Positions 36,411 to 45,012 of a stretch of 64,000 bases of DNA are shown here, piece by piece. Each line of letters starts with the position of its first letter. The stretch's first letter is position 1. Source of the stretch: Pedobacter sp. BAL39 (GTDB lineage: Bacteria; Bacteroidota; Bacteroidia; Sphingobacteriales; Sphingobacteriaceae); contig NZ_ABCM01000026.1 in assembly GCF_000170795.1 (NCBI RefSeq), positions 1 to 64,000 of the forward strand, read 5' to 3'. Under the pieces are notes generated by a model. It searched no databases. It had not been told where the DNA came from and worked only from the letters and a program-made list of their open reading frames with translations. The position numbers and the translations under genes were made by a program.

Positions 36411-37550
36411 ATGACAGAAATGCCGCTTACCGTTAAACGATCTCTTGAACTATTAGGCATAGTGCTTATTGGTTTGGTCCTTGTGATCGGCCAGGACATT
36501 ATCATGCCTATTATCATGGCATTTTTCATCAGTATTGTCCTCCTCCCAGTCTTTCGTTTTTTGAGACGGAAAAAAGTGCCGGAGGCATTGGCCATCATAT
36601 TACCTATCCTACTGCTGGTCATCTTTGTCGGACTGATTATCTTTTTCTTTTCTTCACAGATTGCTTTACTGGTTGCAGACTTTCCGCAGATCAAAAGCAA
36701 TGTCAATGTACATTTAAAATCCGTTAGTGCCTGGATTGGAAGAATCAGTGATTTCTCTACTACGAAACAAATCAACTTTATCAATGAGAAAAGCGACGAC
36801 CTGTTGCGCATGGCCGGAAGTGCAGCCAGTGGTGCCGCAGTAACGTTAAGCTCTATATTTGTCTTTGTCGGACTGCTACCGATCTACATCTACCTGATGC
36901 TTTTCTATAAAGATATCCTGCTCAGGTTTATTTTCATGTGGTTCAAACCGGATCACCATCCGAAAGTGAAAGAAGCTATTTATGAAACAGAAGCCATCAT
37001 CAAAAATTATCTGGTGGGTTTACTGATCCAAGTCACCTACATGACCATCTTATTGGGAGGAATTCTCCTTCTGATCGGTATTAAACATGCCTTGCTCATC
37101 GGGGTCATCTTTGCCATCCTTAACCTTATTCCTTACGTTGGCGCCCTGATCGGTAACATCATAGGCGTATTACTTACCCTGACCTCTTCTACGGAACTAT
37201 GGCCGGTCATCACCGTGCTTGCCGTGATCGCTGGCGTTCAGTTTCTCGACAATAACATCCTGATGCCTAGAATTGTAGGATCAAAAGTAAAAATCAACGC
37301 TTTATTTGCGATCCTGGGGGTGATCATCGGTGGAAGTATCGCCGGGGTCTCAGGAATGTTCCTCTCTATGCCGATCATTGCGGTACTGAAGATCATCTTC
37401 GACAGGACGGAAATGTTCAAACAATGGGGTGTATTGCTGGGTGATGAAAGACCTGACAAGAGTCCCATGAGGTTTGCCACCTTCCGGAAGAAGGTCGACG
37501 TGTCGACTAAACCTGGTGTTGAAAAAACAAAAGAGAAAAATACTGATTAA
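36411..37550 (+). CDS. AI-2E family (PerM-like) transporter
   Basis: 379 residues with about eight TM helices: three at the N-terminus, a soluble loop (about 95-145), then the C-terminal bundle including GLLPIYIYLMLFYKD, LIPYVGALIGNIIGVLLTL and the late family motif FLDNNILMPRIVGSKVKINAL. The tail (about 345-379) is polar. Family members export small molecules or ions; autoinducer-2 export is not implied by the name. A terminator follows. Confidence 0.92.
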   Translation: MTEMPLTVKRSLELLGIVLIGLVLVIGQDIIMPIIMAFFISIVLLPVFRFLRRKKVPEALAIILPILLLVIFVGLIIFFFSSQIALLVADFPQIKSNVNVHLKSVSAWIGRISDFSTTKQINFINEKSDDLLRMAGSAASGAAVTLSSIFVFVGLLPIYIYLMLFYKDILLRFIFMWFKPDHHPKVKEAIYETEAIIKNYLVGLLIQVTYMTILLGGILLLIGIKHALLIGVIFAILNLIPYVGALIGNIIGVLLTLTSSTELWPVITVLAVIAGVQFLDNNILMPRIVGSKVKINALFAILGVIIGGSIAGVSGMFLSMPIIAVLKIIFDRTEMFKQWGVLLGDERPDKSPMRFATFRKKVDVSTKPGVEKTKEKNTD

Positions 37551-37573
37551 GGATCAAGTGCATAGAGCAAGAA

Positions 37574-37606
37574 AAAAAGAGGATGGATCAACAACATCCT
37601 CTTTTT
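37574..37606 (+). terminator. Terminator after the AI-2E family gene
   Basis: A 12-base-pair stem: AAAAAGAGGATG (37574-37585) with CATCCTCTTTTT (37595-37606), loop GATCAACAA, ending in a T run. Confidence 0.8.
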
Positions 37607-37625
37607 CATTTTCCCGTCATTATAT

Positions 37626-37654
37626 CGATTCCTGAAAATGCCGATTCCTGAAAA
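37626..37654. repeat. Direct repeat, two copies of a 13-mer
   Basis: CGATTCCTGAAAA occurs at 37626-37638 and again at 37642-37654, 16 bases apart, in the spacer between two convergent genes. Confidence 0.6.
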
Positions 37655-37707
37655 GCTATACATTTTCGCATTTTATTCGCTAATTGTTCGGGTTTTGTTC
37701 GCTATTC

Positions 37708-37740
37708 ACAAGGGGTTGACAAGGTACTCACAAGGTATTC
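37708..37740. repeat. Three 11-base phased repeats
   Basis: ACAAGGGGTTG, ACAAGGTACTC and ACAAGGTATTC follow each other without a gap at 37708, 37719 and 37730. They keep the 11-base step, one helical turn. An inverted pair ATATCCC (37743-37749) / GGGATAT (37762-37768) and the palindrome GGTATACC (37813-37820) lie just after. The role is unknown; the layout resembles iteron-like protein-binding sites. Confidence 0.55.
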
Positions 37741-37841
37741 AGATATCCCGTGTAAGGTATAGGGATATACAAAAACTATAAAAAAGCCTGCTAAATATAC
37801 CTAAAACAGCGAGGTATACCTTATCAACCTCCACAAAAAAA

Positions 37842-37879
37842 AGAGGATGTTCATTACTTTTCGTAATGAGACATCCTCT
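37842..37879 (-). terminator. Terminator after argS
   Basis: Imperfect stem: 37842-37857 (AGAGGATGTTCATTAC) with 37863-37879, one bulged base at 37870, loop TTTTC. On the minus strand it is followed by a T run, so it ends argS transcripts. Confidence 0.75.
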
Positions 37880-37947
37880 CCATGTATATAGTAATGATGC
37901 AAAAAAAGCATCAAATCGCTTTAAAATAAACTGATACTTGGGGGTCT

Positions 37948-39723
37948 TTACATGCGTTCCGGAACTTCAATTCCCAAAATCCTCATTCCCGATTTGATCA
38001 CATGTGCCGTTACCCAGCTCAGGTTCAGCCTGTAATGTTGCAATTGAGCATCTTCTTCTTTGATAATCGGCGGCACCTCATGATAGAACTTGTTGAACAG
38101 CTTTGCCACCTCGTAAACATAATTGGCCAATGTCGCCGGACTGAATGCTGCAGCGGCGGCAGTAATTTCCGCAGGGAATTTATCCAGCAAAATGATCATG
38201 TCCAGCTCAGTTTCTGTCAAGGCAAAATGACGATCAAAACCCTGAATGCCGACGGTATGCCCAGCTTTAGTTAGCAAAGACTTGATACGCGCATGTGTAT
38301 ATTGAATAAAGGGCCCGGTATTTCCCTGGAAATCTATAGACTCTGAGGGATCAAACAACAAGCGTTTTTTAGGTTCCACCTTCAGCAGAAAGTACTTTAA
38401 AGCACCCATGCCAATGTTGTAATAAAGTGTCGACTTCTCCTCTTCCGAGAAATGATCTACCTTACCCAAGGCCTCGGTTTTCTCTTTCGCTGTAGCTACC
38501 ATCTCCGCAATCAGGTCATCCGCATCCACTACGGTTCCCTCACGCGACTTCATTTTGCCACTTGGCAGATCCACCATTCCATAAGACAGATGGTATAACC
38601 CTTTCGCCCAGCTCTTGCCCAGCTTATCCAGGATCAGGAACAACACTTTAAAGTGGTAATCCTGCTCATTACCTACCACGTAGATCGACTCATCCATATT
38701 GAAATCGTCGTATTTCATTTGAGCAGTCCCAAGATCCTGTGTGATGTAAACAGAAGTACCATCAGCACGCAATACCAGCTTCTGATCCAGTCCATCCTCG
38801 GTCAGGTCTATCCAAACTGATCCATCAGGTTTCTTAAAGAAAACACCTTTGGCCAGTCCTTCTTCCACAGAATCCTTACCTAAAAGGTAAGTATTGCTCT
38901 CATAGTAATACTTATCGAAATCGACACCCAGGTTTTTGTACGTCACCTCGAAACCGTCATACACCCAGCCATTCATCATCTTCCAAAGATCAATCACTGC
39001 CGTATCGCCGGTCTCCCATGCCAATAACATCGCCTGTGCTGCTTTAATCAGCGGTGCATTTTTTTTAGCCTCTTCTTCCGTCTGACCATCTGCTTTTAAA
39101 GCATCAATCTCTTTTTTGTATTCTTTATCAAAGATCACATAGTATTTGCCCACCAGGTGATCCCCCTTCAATCCGGAGCTTGCAGGTGTTTCCCCATTGC
39201 CCCAGTTTTGCCAGGCCAGCATAGATTTACAAATATGAATCCCCCTGTCGTTGACCAGGTTCACTTTAAACACCTCTGAACCACTCGCCTTCAGTAACTC
39301 TGCAACAGAATAGCCCAACAGGTTGTTTCTGACGTGGCCCAGGTGCAAAGGTTTGTTGGTATTTGGAGAAGAATATTCCACCATTACTTTTCTTCCGTTA
39401 GAAGGGAAAGTGCCGTAATGTGGACTTAATAATTTCGTATTGAAAAGGTTAAGCCAGTACTCATGATCAATGCTCAGATTGAGAAATCCTTTGACAACAT
39501 TGAAGGCCGTAACCTCCTTTACATTTTCCAAAAGATAAGCGCCAAGATCATTTCCTGTCTGCTCCGGCGACTTCTTAGAGAAGCGCACAATTGGAAAAAC
39601 AACTATGGTCACCTGACCCTCAAATTCTTTACGTGTATCCTGTATATTGAGTAAGCCTTCAGCAACATCTTCATTATAAAGCTGCTTGATGCCTTTAACT
39701 GCTTCGCTAATAATAAAATTCAT
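37948..39723 (-). CDS. argS: Arginyl-tRNA synthetase
   Basis: 591 residues from the ATG at 39723 (an upstream start at 39747 adds eight non-conserved residues). Class I synthetase of the ArgRS type: N-terminal additional domain, HIGH-type motif in KPLHLGHVRNNLLG, KMSK-like loop GKMKSREGTVVDADDL, and the C-terminal anticodon-binding DALR domain ending GMRILGIEVPERM. It charges tRNA-Arg. It is divergent from the arginine-related block at 39809-43665. Confidence 0.98.
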   Translation of the reverse strand: MNFIISEAVKGIKQLYNEDVAEGLLNIQDTRKEFEGQVTIVVFPIVRFSKKSPEQTGNDLGAYLLENVKEVTAFNVVKGFLNLSIDHEYWLNLFNTKLLSPHYGTFPSNGRKVMVEYSSPNTNKPLHLGHVRNNLLGYSVAELLKASGSEVFKVNLVNDRGIHICKSMLAWQNWGNGETPASSGLKGDHLVGKYYVIFDKEYKKEIDALKADGQTEEEAKKNAPLIKAAQAMLLAWETGDTAVIDLWKMMNGWVYDGFEVTYKNLGVDFDKYYYESNTYLLGKDSVEEGLAKGVFFKKPDGSVWIDLTEDGLDQKLVLRADGTSVYITQDLGTAQMKYDDFNMDESIYVVGNEQDYHFKVLFLILDKLGKSWAKGLYHLSYGMVDLPSGKMKSREGTVVDADDLIAEMVATAKEKTEALGKVDHFSEEEKSTLYYNIGMGALKYFLLKVEPKKRLLFDPSESIDFQGNTGPFIQYTHARIKSLLTKAGHTVGIQGFDRHFALTETELDMIILLDKFPAEITAAAAAFSPATLANYVYEVAKLFNKFYHEVPPIIKEEDAQLQHYRLNLSWVTAHVIKSGMRILGIEVPERM

Positions 39724-39782
39724 GGCCAAAAATAACCAAATAAGCAATAATGAGCGAATAATATATTCTAAAAAAATATAGA

Positions 39783-39790
39783 TAGATTTG
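39783..39790 (+). promoter_or_regulatory. Candidate -7 element for the deiminase-like gene
   Basis: TAGATTTG matches TAnnTTTG, 18 bases before the ATG at 39809, so the leader would be only about 12 bases. No clear -33 box. Confidence 0.4.
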
Positions 39791-39808
39791 TCTCAGCACA
39801 AACTTATT

Positions 39809-41251
39809 ATGAACGAGCAAAACAAAGAATTTAAAGTAAGTGTAACTACCGAAATTGGAAGGTTACGTAAACTGCTGATCCATAGCCCTGATAGCGGACT
39901 TGGCAAAGTAGTACCATCAAAAGCACAAGACTGGTTGTTTGAAGACATCGTTCATCTTGACACCATTCGCAAAGAGGAATACGACCATTACCTCAAACTA
40001 CTCATGTACTTCCTGGATCCTGAAAAGATCAAGGGAAAACTGGCCGACATTGATTCTGAAGCTGCAGACCGCGGTTTCTTTAAACCTGACCACCCTGATT
40101 TCCACAGCTCACTGGAGGTCATTGAAATACAAAATCTACTGGCAGACATCCTGCAGGATGCTTCCATCAAAAAGAAACTTACCGCAGCTGTATGTGCCAT
40201 CGAAGGATGCACCTACAAACTACAGCTGCAGATGATCGAAACGGATGCAAAAGAGCTGGCCAAGATCTTCATCTCCGGTAGCATGACCGACGACCTGATG
40301 ATCTTCGCACCCATCCCCAACCTGATCTTTACACGTGATGTAGGCATCACCATCAACAACCACATCCTCCTGAATAAACCCGCAAAAAAAGCACGTAGTC
40401 GCGAGACATTGCTCATGCGCTATATTTTCTTTAACCACCCGATATTCAGTGCTTACACGGGCAACATCCTGGAAATACCGGATGCAGCACAGCACTTCCT
40501 TCGTCCAGGCGAAGAGGAAGAACACCGCACGACCCTCGAAGGCGGCGATGTCATGATGGTCAGTAAAAGCCATGTCCTGATTGGTGTGAGCGAGCGGACT
40601 TCCCCTTATGGTGCAAATGAAGCCATTAAGCTGCTGTTCGACAACAATGTGGTCGACAAGGTAACCGTAATCAGAATCCCCAACAAACGGGATTTCATGC
40701 ACATTGATACGGTATTTACTCAAGTGAAACGCAATGTATGGACAATTCTGAGCTCAATCTCCAAAAACCAGATCCATTATCCTGATGAGCCGATCAACTT
40801 CCTCGTTGCTCCGGATACCAAAGACCTCACCGAGATCATCCAGTTCCAGAAAGGTGTTCAGGGCCCGATCAATTTCCCAAGCATCGAAGCATTGCTGGAC
40901 GACATCAGCAGAAACGAACTGGGTAGCGCAGAAAAGACCGAGTTCATCTATAGTGGTAATGGCGCCTTCCCTTATGATGCACGTGAACAATGGACGGACT
41001 CCTGTAACCTGCTCGTCATCAAAGAAGGTGTGGTTCTGGGCTACGACAGGAACGATAAAACCGTGGAGGCTTTTAAAAGCAATGGCTTCAGCATCGTAAA
41101 AGTCAAAGACCTGATCAACGACCTCGAAAGTGGAGAAGTGACTACCGACAGCATCAGTGACACATTAATCCTCATGCCTTCTGCTGAGTTGTCAAGAGCC
41201 AGAGGTGGCTTCCACTGCATGAGCTTACCGTTATTGAGAGACGAATTGTAA
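39809..41251 (+). CDS. Arginine deiminase-like amidinotransferase-fold protein
   Basis: 480 residues from the ATG at 39809 (an earlier frame start at 39788 is not supported). The guanidino-group-modifying fold shows the N-terminal RLRKLLIHSPDSGLGKV, NLIFTRDVGITINNHILLNK, the ligand Glu/Asp in TLEGGDVMMVSKSHVLIGVSERT, the His in FMHIDTVFTQV and the C-terminal nucleophile Cys in SRARGGFHCMSLPL. It is longer than catabolic arginine deiminases (about 410 residues), with an insert near 60-130. It probably hydrolyses arginine or a related guanidine. Followed after 21 bases by the CtlX-like gene. Confidence 0.85.
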   Translation: MNEQNKEFKVSVTTEIGRLRKLLIHSPDSGLGKVVPSKAQDWLFEDIVHLDTIRKEEYDHYLKLLMYFLDPEKIKGKLADIDSEAADRGFFKPDHPDFHSSLEVIEIQNLLADILQDASIKKKLTAAVCAIEGCTYKLQLQMIETDAKELAKIFISGSMTDDLMIFAPIPNLIFTRDVGITINNHILLNKPAKKARSRETLLMRYIFFNHPIFSAYTGNILEIPDAAQHFLRPGEEEEHRTTLEGGDVMMVSKSHVLIGVSERTSPYGANEAIKLLFDNNVVDKVTVIRIPNKRDFMHIDTVFTQVKRNVWTILSSISKNQIHYPDEPINFLVAPDTKDLTEIIQFQKGVQGPINFPSIEALLDDISRNELGSAEKTEFIYSGNGAFPYDAREQWTDSCNLLVIKEGVVLGYDRNDKTVEAFKSNGFSIVKVKDLINDLESGEVTTDSISDTLILMPSAELSRARGGFHCMSLPLLRDEL

Positions 41252-41272
41252 CCCCAGAATCAGCTTAACAGA

Positions 41273-42184
41273 ATGCAAACTACCAATCATATATTAATGA
41301 TCCGGCCAGTGGACTTTAAATTCAATGCCCAAACGGCAGGCAACAACAAGTTCCAGCAGGCTTCGGCACAAAATGACGTCCAGGATCAGGCTTTGAAAGA
41401 ATTTGATGACTTTGTAACGGTACTCCGCGACAATGGTATTGATGTTACCGTGATCAATGACACCCTGGATCCTGAAACTCCGGACTCCATCTTCCCGAAT
41501 AACTGGGTCTCCTTCCATGAAAACGGCGACATTTTCCTCTACCCTATGTTTTCGGAAAACCGCAGACAGGAACGTAGGGATGACATCCTGGAACAACTGG
41601 GCAAAAGATTCAACATTGAGCGCATCAATGATCTCTCCGGATATGAATTAGAAGAAATTTATCTGGAAGGTACAGGTAGCATGGTGCTAGACAGGAAAAA
41701 TAAGATCTGCTACGCCTGTTTATCATTGAGAACGGATGAACAGGTATTGAACGATTGGTGTGAAAAAGCAGGTTATCAGCCAGTAAGCTTCATTGCCAAC
41801 GATGCTGAAGGTTTTCCCATCTACCATACCAATGTAATGATGTGTATTGCCGACAAGTATGCGGTGATCTGCCTGGACACCATTACCAATCCTGAGGAGC
41901 AAAAAAAAGTCATTCAGAGCCTCGAAAATACCAGCAAAGAGATCATTACGATCGATCTGGACCAGATGAACCATTTTGCAGGTAATATGCTGCAGGTTAA
42001 AAACAAAAATGGCCTGAGTCTGTTGGTCATGTCGGAACAAGCTTACTTATCCTTGTCGCAGGACCAGGTAAACAGGCTTGAACAATATAATAAACTGGTT
42101 TACTCACCATTAAATACCATAGAGACAAATGGTGGAGGAAGCGCGAGATGCATGCTTGCGGAGATCCACCTGGCAGAAAAATAA
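41273..42184 (+). CDS. ctlX: CtlX-like citrulline utilization / arginine deiminase-related hydrolase
   Basis: 303 residues of the same fold family, in the short CtlX form. Motifs: ILMIRPVDFKFNAQTAGNN, FPNNWVSFHENGDIFLYPM (Asn-Trp motif), YLEGTGSMVLDRKN, YHTNVMMCIADKYAV (His) and the C-terminal nucleophile in GSARCMLAEIHL. Known relatives are linked to citrulline use. It lies 21 bases after the deiminase-like gene and 89 bases before the decarboxylase, all in one direction, which supports an arginine/citrulline/agmatine pathway. Confidence 0.85.
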   Translation: MQTTNHILMIRPVDFKFNAQTAGNNKFQQASAQNDVQDQALKEFDDFVTVLRDNGIDVTVINDTLDPETPDSIFPNNWVSFHENGDIFLYPMFSENRRQERRDDILEQLGKRFNIERINDLSGYELEEIYLEGTGSMVLDRKNKICYACLSLRTDEQVLNDWCEKAGYQPVSFIANDAEGFPIYHTNVMMCIADKYAVICLDTITNPEEQKKVIQSLENTSKEIITIDLDQMNHFAGNMLQVKNKNGLSLLVMSEQAYLSLSQDQVNRLEQYNKLVYSPLNTIETNGGGSARCMLAEIHLAEK

Positions 42185-42273
42185 ATTCTACCTGTGCGTG
42201 ACAGTATTTTATATTATCACGGCTATTTCTCGATTTAAAATCACATTTTTGCAAAAATTTATATTGACCATAA

Positions 42274-43665
42274 ATGCAGAGTTACTCCGAATTCCTTGAT
42301 CTAAGTGTTGGCTTTCCCCAGGAAGGCTACAGCGTTATAGATGACGAATTGTATTTTCAAGATCTCAACCTCATGGAAATGATTGAAACCTACGGCACAC
42401 CGTTGCGTTTCACCTATCTTCCAATGATTAGCAAAAAGATCCAGCAGGCGAAACTTTTGTTTCAGACCGCCATCATCAAGAATAATTACCGCGGAGATTA
42501 TAAGTATTGTTATTGTACTAAAAGTTCTCACTTCCGCCACATCGTGGAAGAAGCTTTAAAGAACGGCATTCACCTCGAAACTTCATCTGCATTTGACATG
42601 CCGATGATTGAAGCCCTGGAGAAAAAAGGTGCACTTACAAAGGACATCACCGTAATCTGCAATGGTTTTAAAACGTATCAGTACAAACAGTACATCATTG
42701 ATATGCTGCATGATGGTTATAAAAACATCATTCCTGTACTCGATAACAAAGAGGAGTTTAACCTTTTTGATGATGAAGTGGAAATGGATACGCCTTGTAA
42801 TTTAGGCATCCGTATCGCTGCTGAGGAACAACCGGATTCTCAATTCTATACCTCACGCTTAGGTGTCCGTATGGAAGATGTGATCGACTTCTACAACAAC
42901 AAGATTTCTGCAAACCCTAATTTCAGGGTTAAACTGCTGCACTTCTTCATCAATTCAGGGATCACGGACTCTCCGTACTACTGGAACGAGCTGGAGAAAT
43001 ATGTAACGTTATATTGCAAGTTCAAAAAGATCAACCCTGAGCTGGATACCTTAGATATCGGTGGCGGTATGCCATTCAAGGATTCGCTGGTATTCGACTT
43101 TGATTACGAGTATATGGTCAATGAGATCGTCAAAAGGATCAAAGAAATCTGCGCTGAGCACGATGTGGTCGAACCGGATATCATTACTGAATTTGGAAAA
43201 TATACTGTTGCTGAAGCTTCTGGTATTCTTTACAAGGTATTGGGCCGTAAGCAACAGAACGACAGGGAGAAATGGCTCATGCTGGATGGTTCTTTCATCA
43301 CCAACCTTCCTGATGTATGGGCATTGAACCAGAAATACATCCTCCTTCCGATCAACAACTGGGATGCAGAATATGAACGCGTCAACTTAGGAGGGATCAC
43401 CTGCGATGGTCAGGATTATTACAACCAGGAAGCACACATGAACAGTGTGTTCATGCCGAAAACACGTAAGGTACAATACCTCGGTTTTTTTAACACCGGT
43501 GCTTACCAGGAGGTATTAAGTGGCTACGGTGGGATTCATCACTGCCTGCTACCTAGTCCGAAACATGTAATCATTCGCCGCAACCGGGATGAAACTTTCA
43601 ACTTTGAGGTATTCGGTGAAGAGCAAAACAGTAAACAAGTATTGAAGATTCTGGGTTATACCTAG
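42274..43665 (+). CDS. PLP-dependent arginine decarboxylase-like enzyme (fold III)
   Basis: 463 residues. Alanine-racemase-type barrel with the PLP lysine in YCYCTKSSHF (Lys83), the glycine-rich LDTLDIGGGMPF and the phosphate/cofactor region TEFGKYTVAEAS. The C-terminal beta domain carries TCDGQDYYN, in the place of the CDGxD substrate motif of this fold. It is shorter than SpeA of E. coli (about 650 residues) and like the form common in Bacteroidota annotated as arginine decarboxylase. Product would be agmatine. Substrate is inferred from the family and the two arginine-related genes upstream. Confidence 0.82.
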   Translation: MQSYSEFLDLSVGFPQEGYSVIDDELYFQDLNLMEMIETYGTPLRFTYLPMISKKIQQAKLLFQTAIIKNNYRGDYKYCYCTKSSHFRHIVEEALKNGIHLETSSAFDMPMIEALEKKGALTKDITVICNGFKTYQYKQYIIDMLHDGYKNIIPVLDNKEEFNLFDDEVEMDTPCNLGIRIAAEEQPDSQFYTSRLGVRMEDVIDFYNNKISANPNFRVKLLHFFINSGITDSPYYWNELEKYVTLYCKFKKINPELDTLDIGGGMPFKDSLVFDFDYEYMVNEIVKRIKEICAEHDVVEPDIITEFGKYTVAEASGILYKVLGRKQQNDREKWLMLDGSFITNLPDVWALNQKYILLPINNWDAEYERVNLGGITCDGQDYYNQEAHMNSVFMPKTRKVQYLGFFNTGAYQEVLSGYGGIHHCLLPSPKHVIIRRNRDETFNFEVFGEEQNSKQVLKILGYT

Positions 43666-43688
43666 CAGCCTGTTCTCTACAGATATAA

Positions 43689-43715
43689 AAAAGCAGTCCG
43701 GTTTGGACTGCTTTT
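43689..43715 (+). terminator. Terminator after the decarboxylase gene
   Basis: An 11-base-pair stem AAAAGCAGTCC (43689-43699) with GGACTGCTTTT (43705-43715), loop GGTTT, then more T. Confidence 0.8.
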
Positions 43716-43874
43716 CTTTTGTTAGAAATTATGACCTCCATAACCATATCGGTATAAAGGCGTAAAAAAATAGAGGCACCTCTTTCGAAGCACCCCTATC
43801 ACCTTAAATCAAACCTATTACGAAAACTTATTTTTTCAGGCGCTGGGTCCAGCGTCCTTCAGCTCATCCTCTGA

Positions 43875-44309
43875 TTAAGAAACTTTAATTTCTTTTGTGG
43901 ACGACTGAGATTCATCTTTTTTGCCGATGCTGATGTTCAGGATACCATTCACATACTCAGCAGTAATTTTATCTGCATCTACACTCTCAGGCAATACAAA
44001 AGACCTCGCAAATGAGAAGTAATCAAACTCTCTCCTGGTATAATCTTTCTTATCTTCTGTGGCTACTTCTTTTTTCTCCGCCCAAACAGAAAGTGTATCT
44101 TTCTTCACGTTGATTTGAAAATCTTCCTTACTCAATCCCGGAGCTGCAACTTCGATCTTATAATCGGTAGCACTTTCCAAAATATTCACACCCGGAACTT
44201 TGTTTACGGTCAGATTTTTATTGATCGCTTCGCTAAACAAAGAGTCAAATACGTTGTTAAAATAAGGTGCAGTGTTTCTTGTTCTGTTGTTAAATTTTAC
44301 TAGTGTCAT
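43875..44309 (-). CDS. Small heat shock protein Hsp20
   Basis: 144 residues. The alpha-crystallin domain spans about 40-140 (NILESATDYKIEVAAPGLSK, then FQINVKKDTLSVWAEKK and the late AEYVNGILNISIGKKDE with the GxLxIxI-type strand). It prevents aggregation of unfolded proteins in the cytoplasm. An AGGAGAAA ribosome binding site stands before the ATG, stronger than for most genes here, which suits a highly expressed stress gene. Confidence 0.96.
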   Translation of the reverse strand: MTLVKFNNRTRNTAPYFNNVFDSLFSEAINKNLTVNKVPGVNILESATDYKIEVAAPGLSKEDFQINVKKDTLSVWAEKKEVATEDKKDYTRREFDYFSFARSFVLPESVDADKITAEYVNGILNISIGKKDESQSSTKEIKVS

Positions 44310-44407
44310 TGCTTATTTCTCCTATTGTTATTTTAAAGTTTTAATGATTTTATTTTTTTAATTTCTATACAACAGCCTAATCAACACTCATACCAACCGA
44401 ATAATTT

Positions 44408-44908
44408 ATGATTTTCAAGACATTTTGGCACTCAAAACAAAAACAACAAGACAAAAAGACAGCTTCATCCGGAGATTTAGGCAGTTTTAAGTATAAAACG
44501 GTTATAGAGACCAGGTTTGCTGATTTCGATATGATGGGTCACGTGAATAATGCGACCTACTTTACATTTATGGAGATTGCCAGAGAAAAATACTGGAAAC
44601 TGGCCATCGACTGGGATTGGAAGAAGACAGGAGTTGTGATTGCCAAAGCGGAAATCAGCTACATCTTACCGGTACTGCCCGGAGAACAAATCAACATGTA
44701 TGTGCGGACTTCAAGAATAGGAAAAACAAGTTTTGACCTGGAATACCTGCTTGTAAAAATGCAATTGGGAAAGGAAGTTGTTTGCAGCAAAGGATCGACC
44801 GTATGTGTAGCTTACGATTACCAGAGCAAATCGCCAACGAATATCCCGGAAAGGGAAAGAAACAAAATGCAGGTATTTGAACAGCTGGAAGAAACGCCAG
44901 TGATCTAA
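44408..44908 (+). CDS. Hotdog-fold acyl-CoA thioesterase
   Basis: 166 residues with a basic, polar N-terminal tail of about 28 residues and then a 4HBT-type domain: ETRFADFDMMGHVNNATYFTFMEIARE has the catalytic Asp and the HVNN motif, and VVCSKGSTVCVAYDY is the late strand. It hydrolyses acyl-CoA; substrate unknown. Divergent from hsp20 across about 100 bases. Confidence 0.92.
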   Translation: MIFKTFWHSKQKQQDKKTASSGDLGSFKYKTVIETRFADFDMMGHVNNATYFTFMEIAREKYWKLAIDWDWKKTGVVIAKAEISYILPVLPGEQINMYVRTSRIGKTSFDLEYLLVKMQLGKEVVCSKGSTVCVAYDYQSKSPTNIPERERNKMQVFEQLEETPVI

Positions 44909-45012
44909 AAGCCCGTCTACAAACAGGTATCGCTTAAACCGCTGCAACACGATGTATGATCAGGCATTAAAAATGGAGTGCCTTCGTCACTCCATTCAAA
45001 TCTAATAAGATA

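Noticed and set aside
39724..39747. Upstream start and -7 match (CAAAAATA at 39727-39734, minus strand) for argS
   Set aside because: The -7 box would place the transcript start inside the first argS codons, and the extra eight residues are not ArgRS-like.
43841..43854. CGCTGG/CCAGCG inverted repeat after hsp20
   Set aside because: The loop would be only two bases and no T run follows on the minus strand, so it was not called a terminator.
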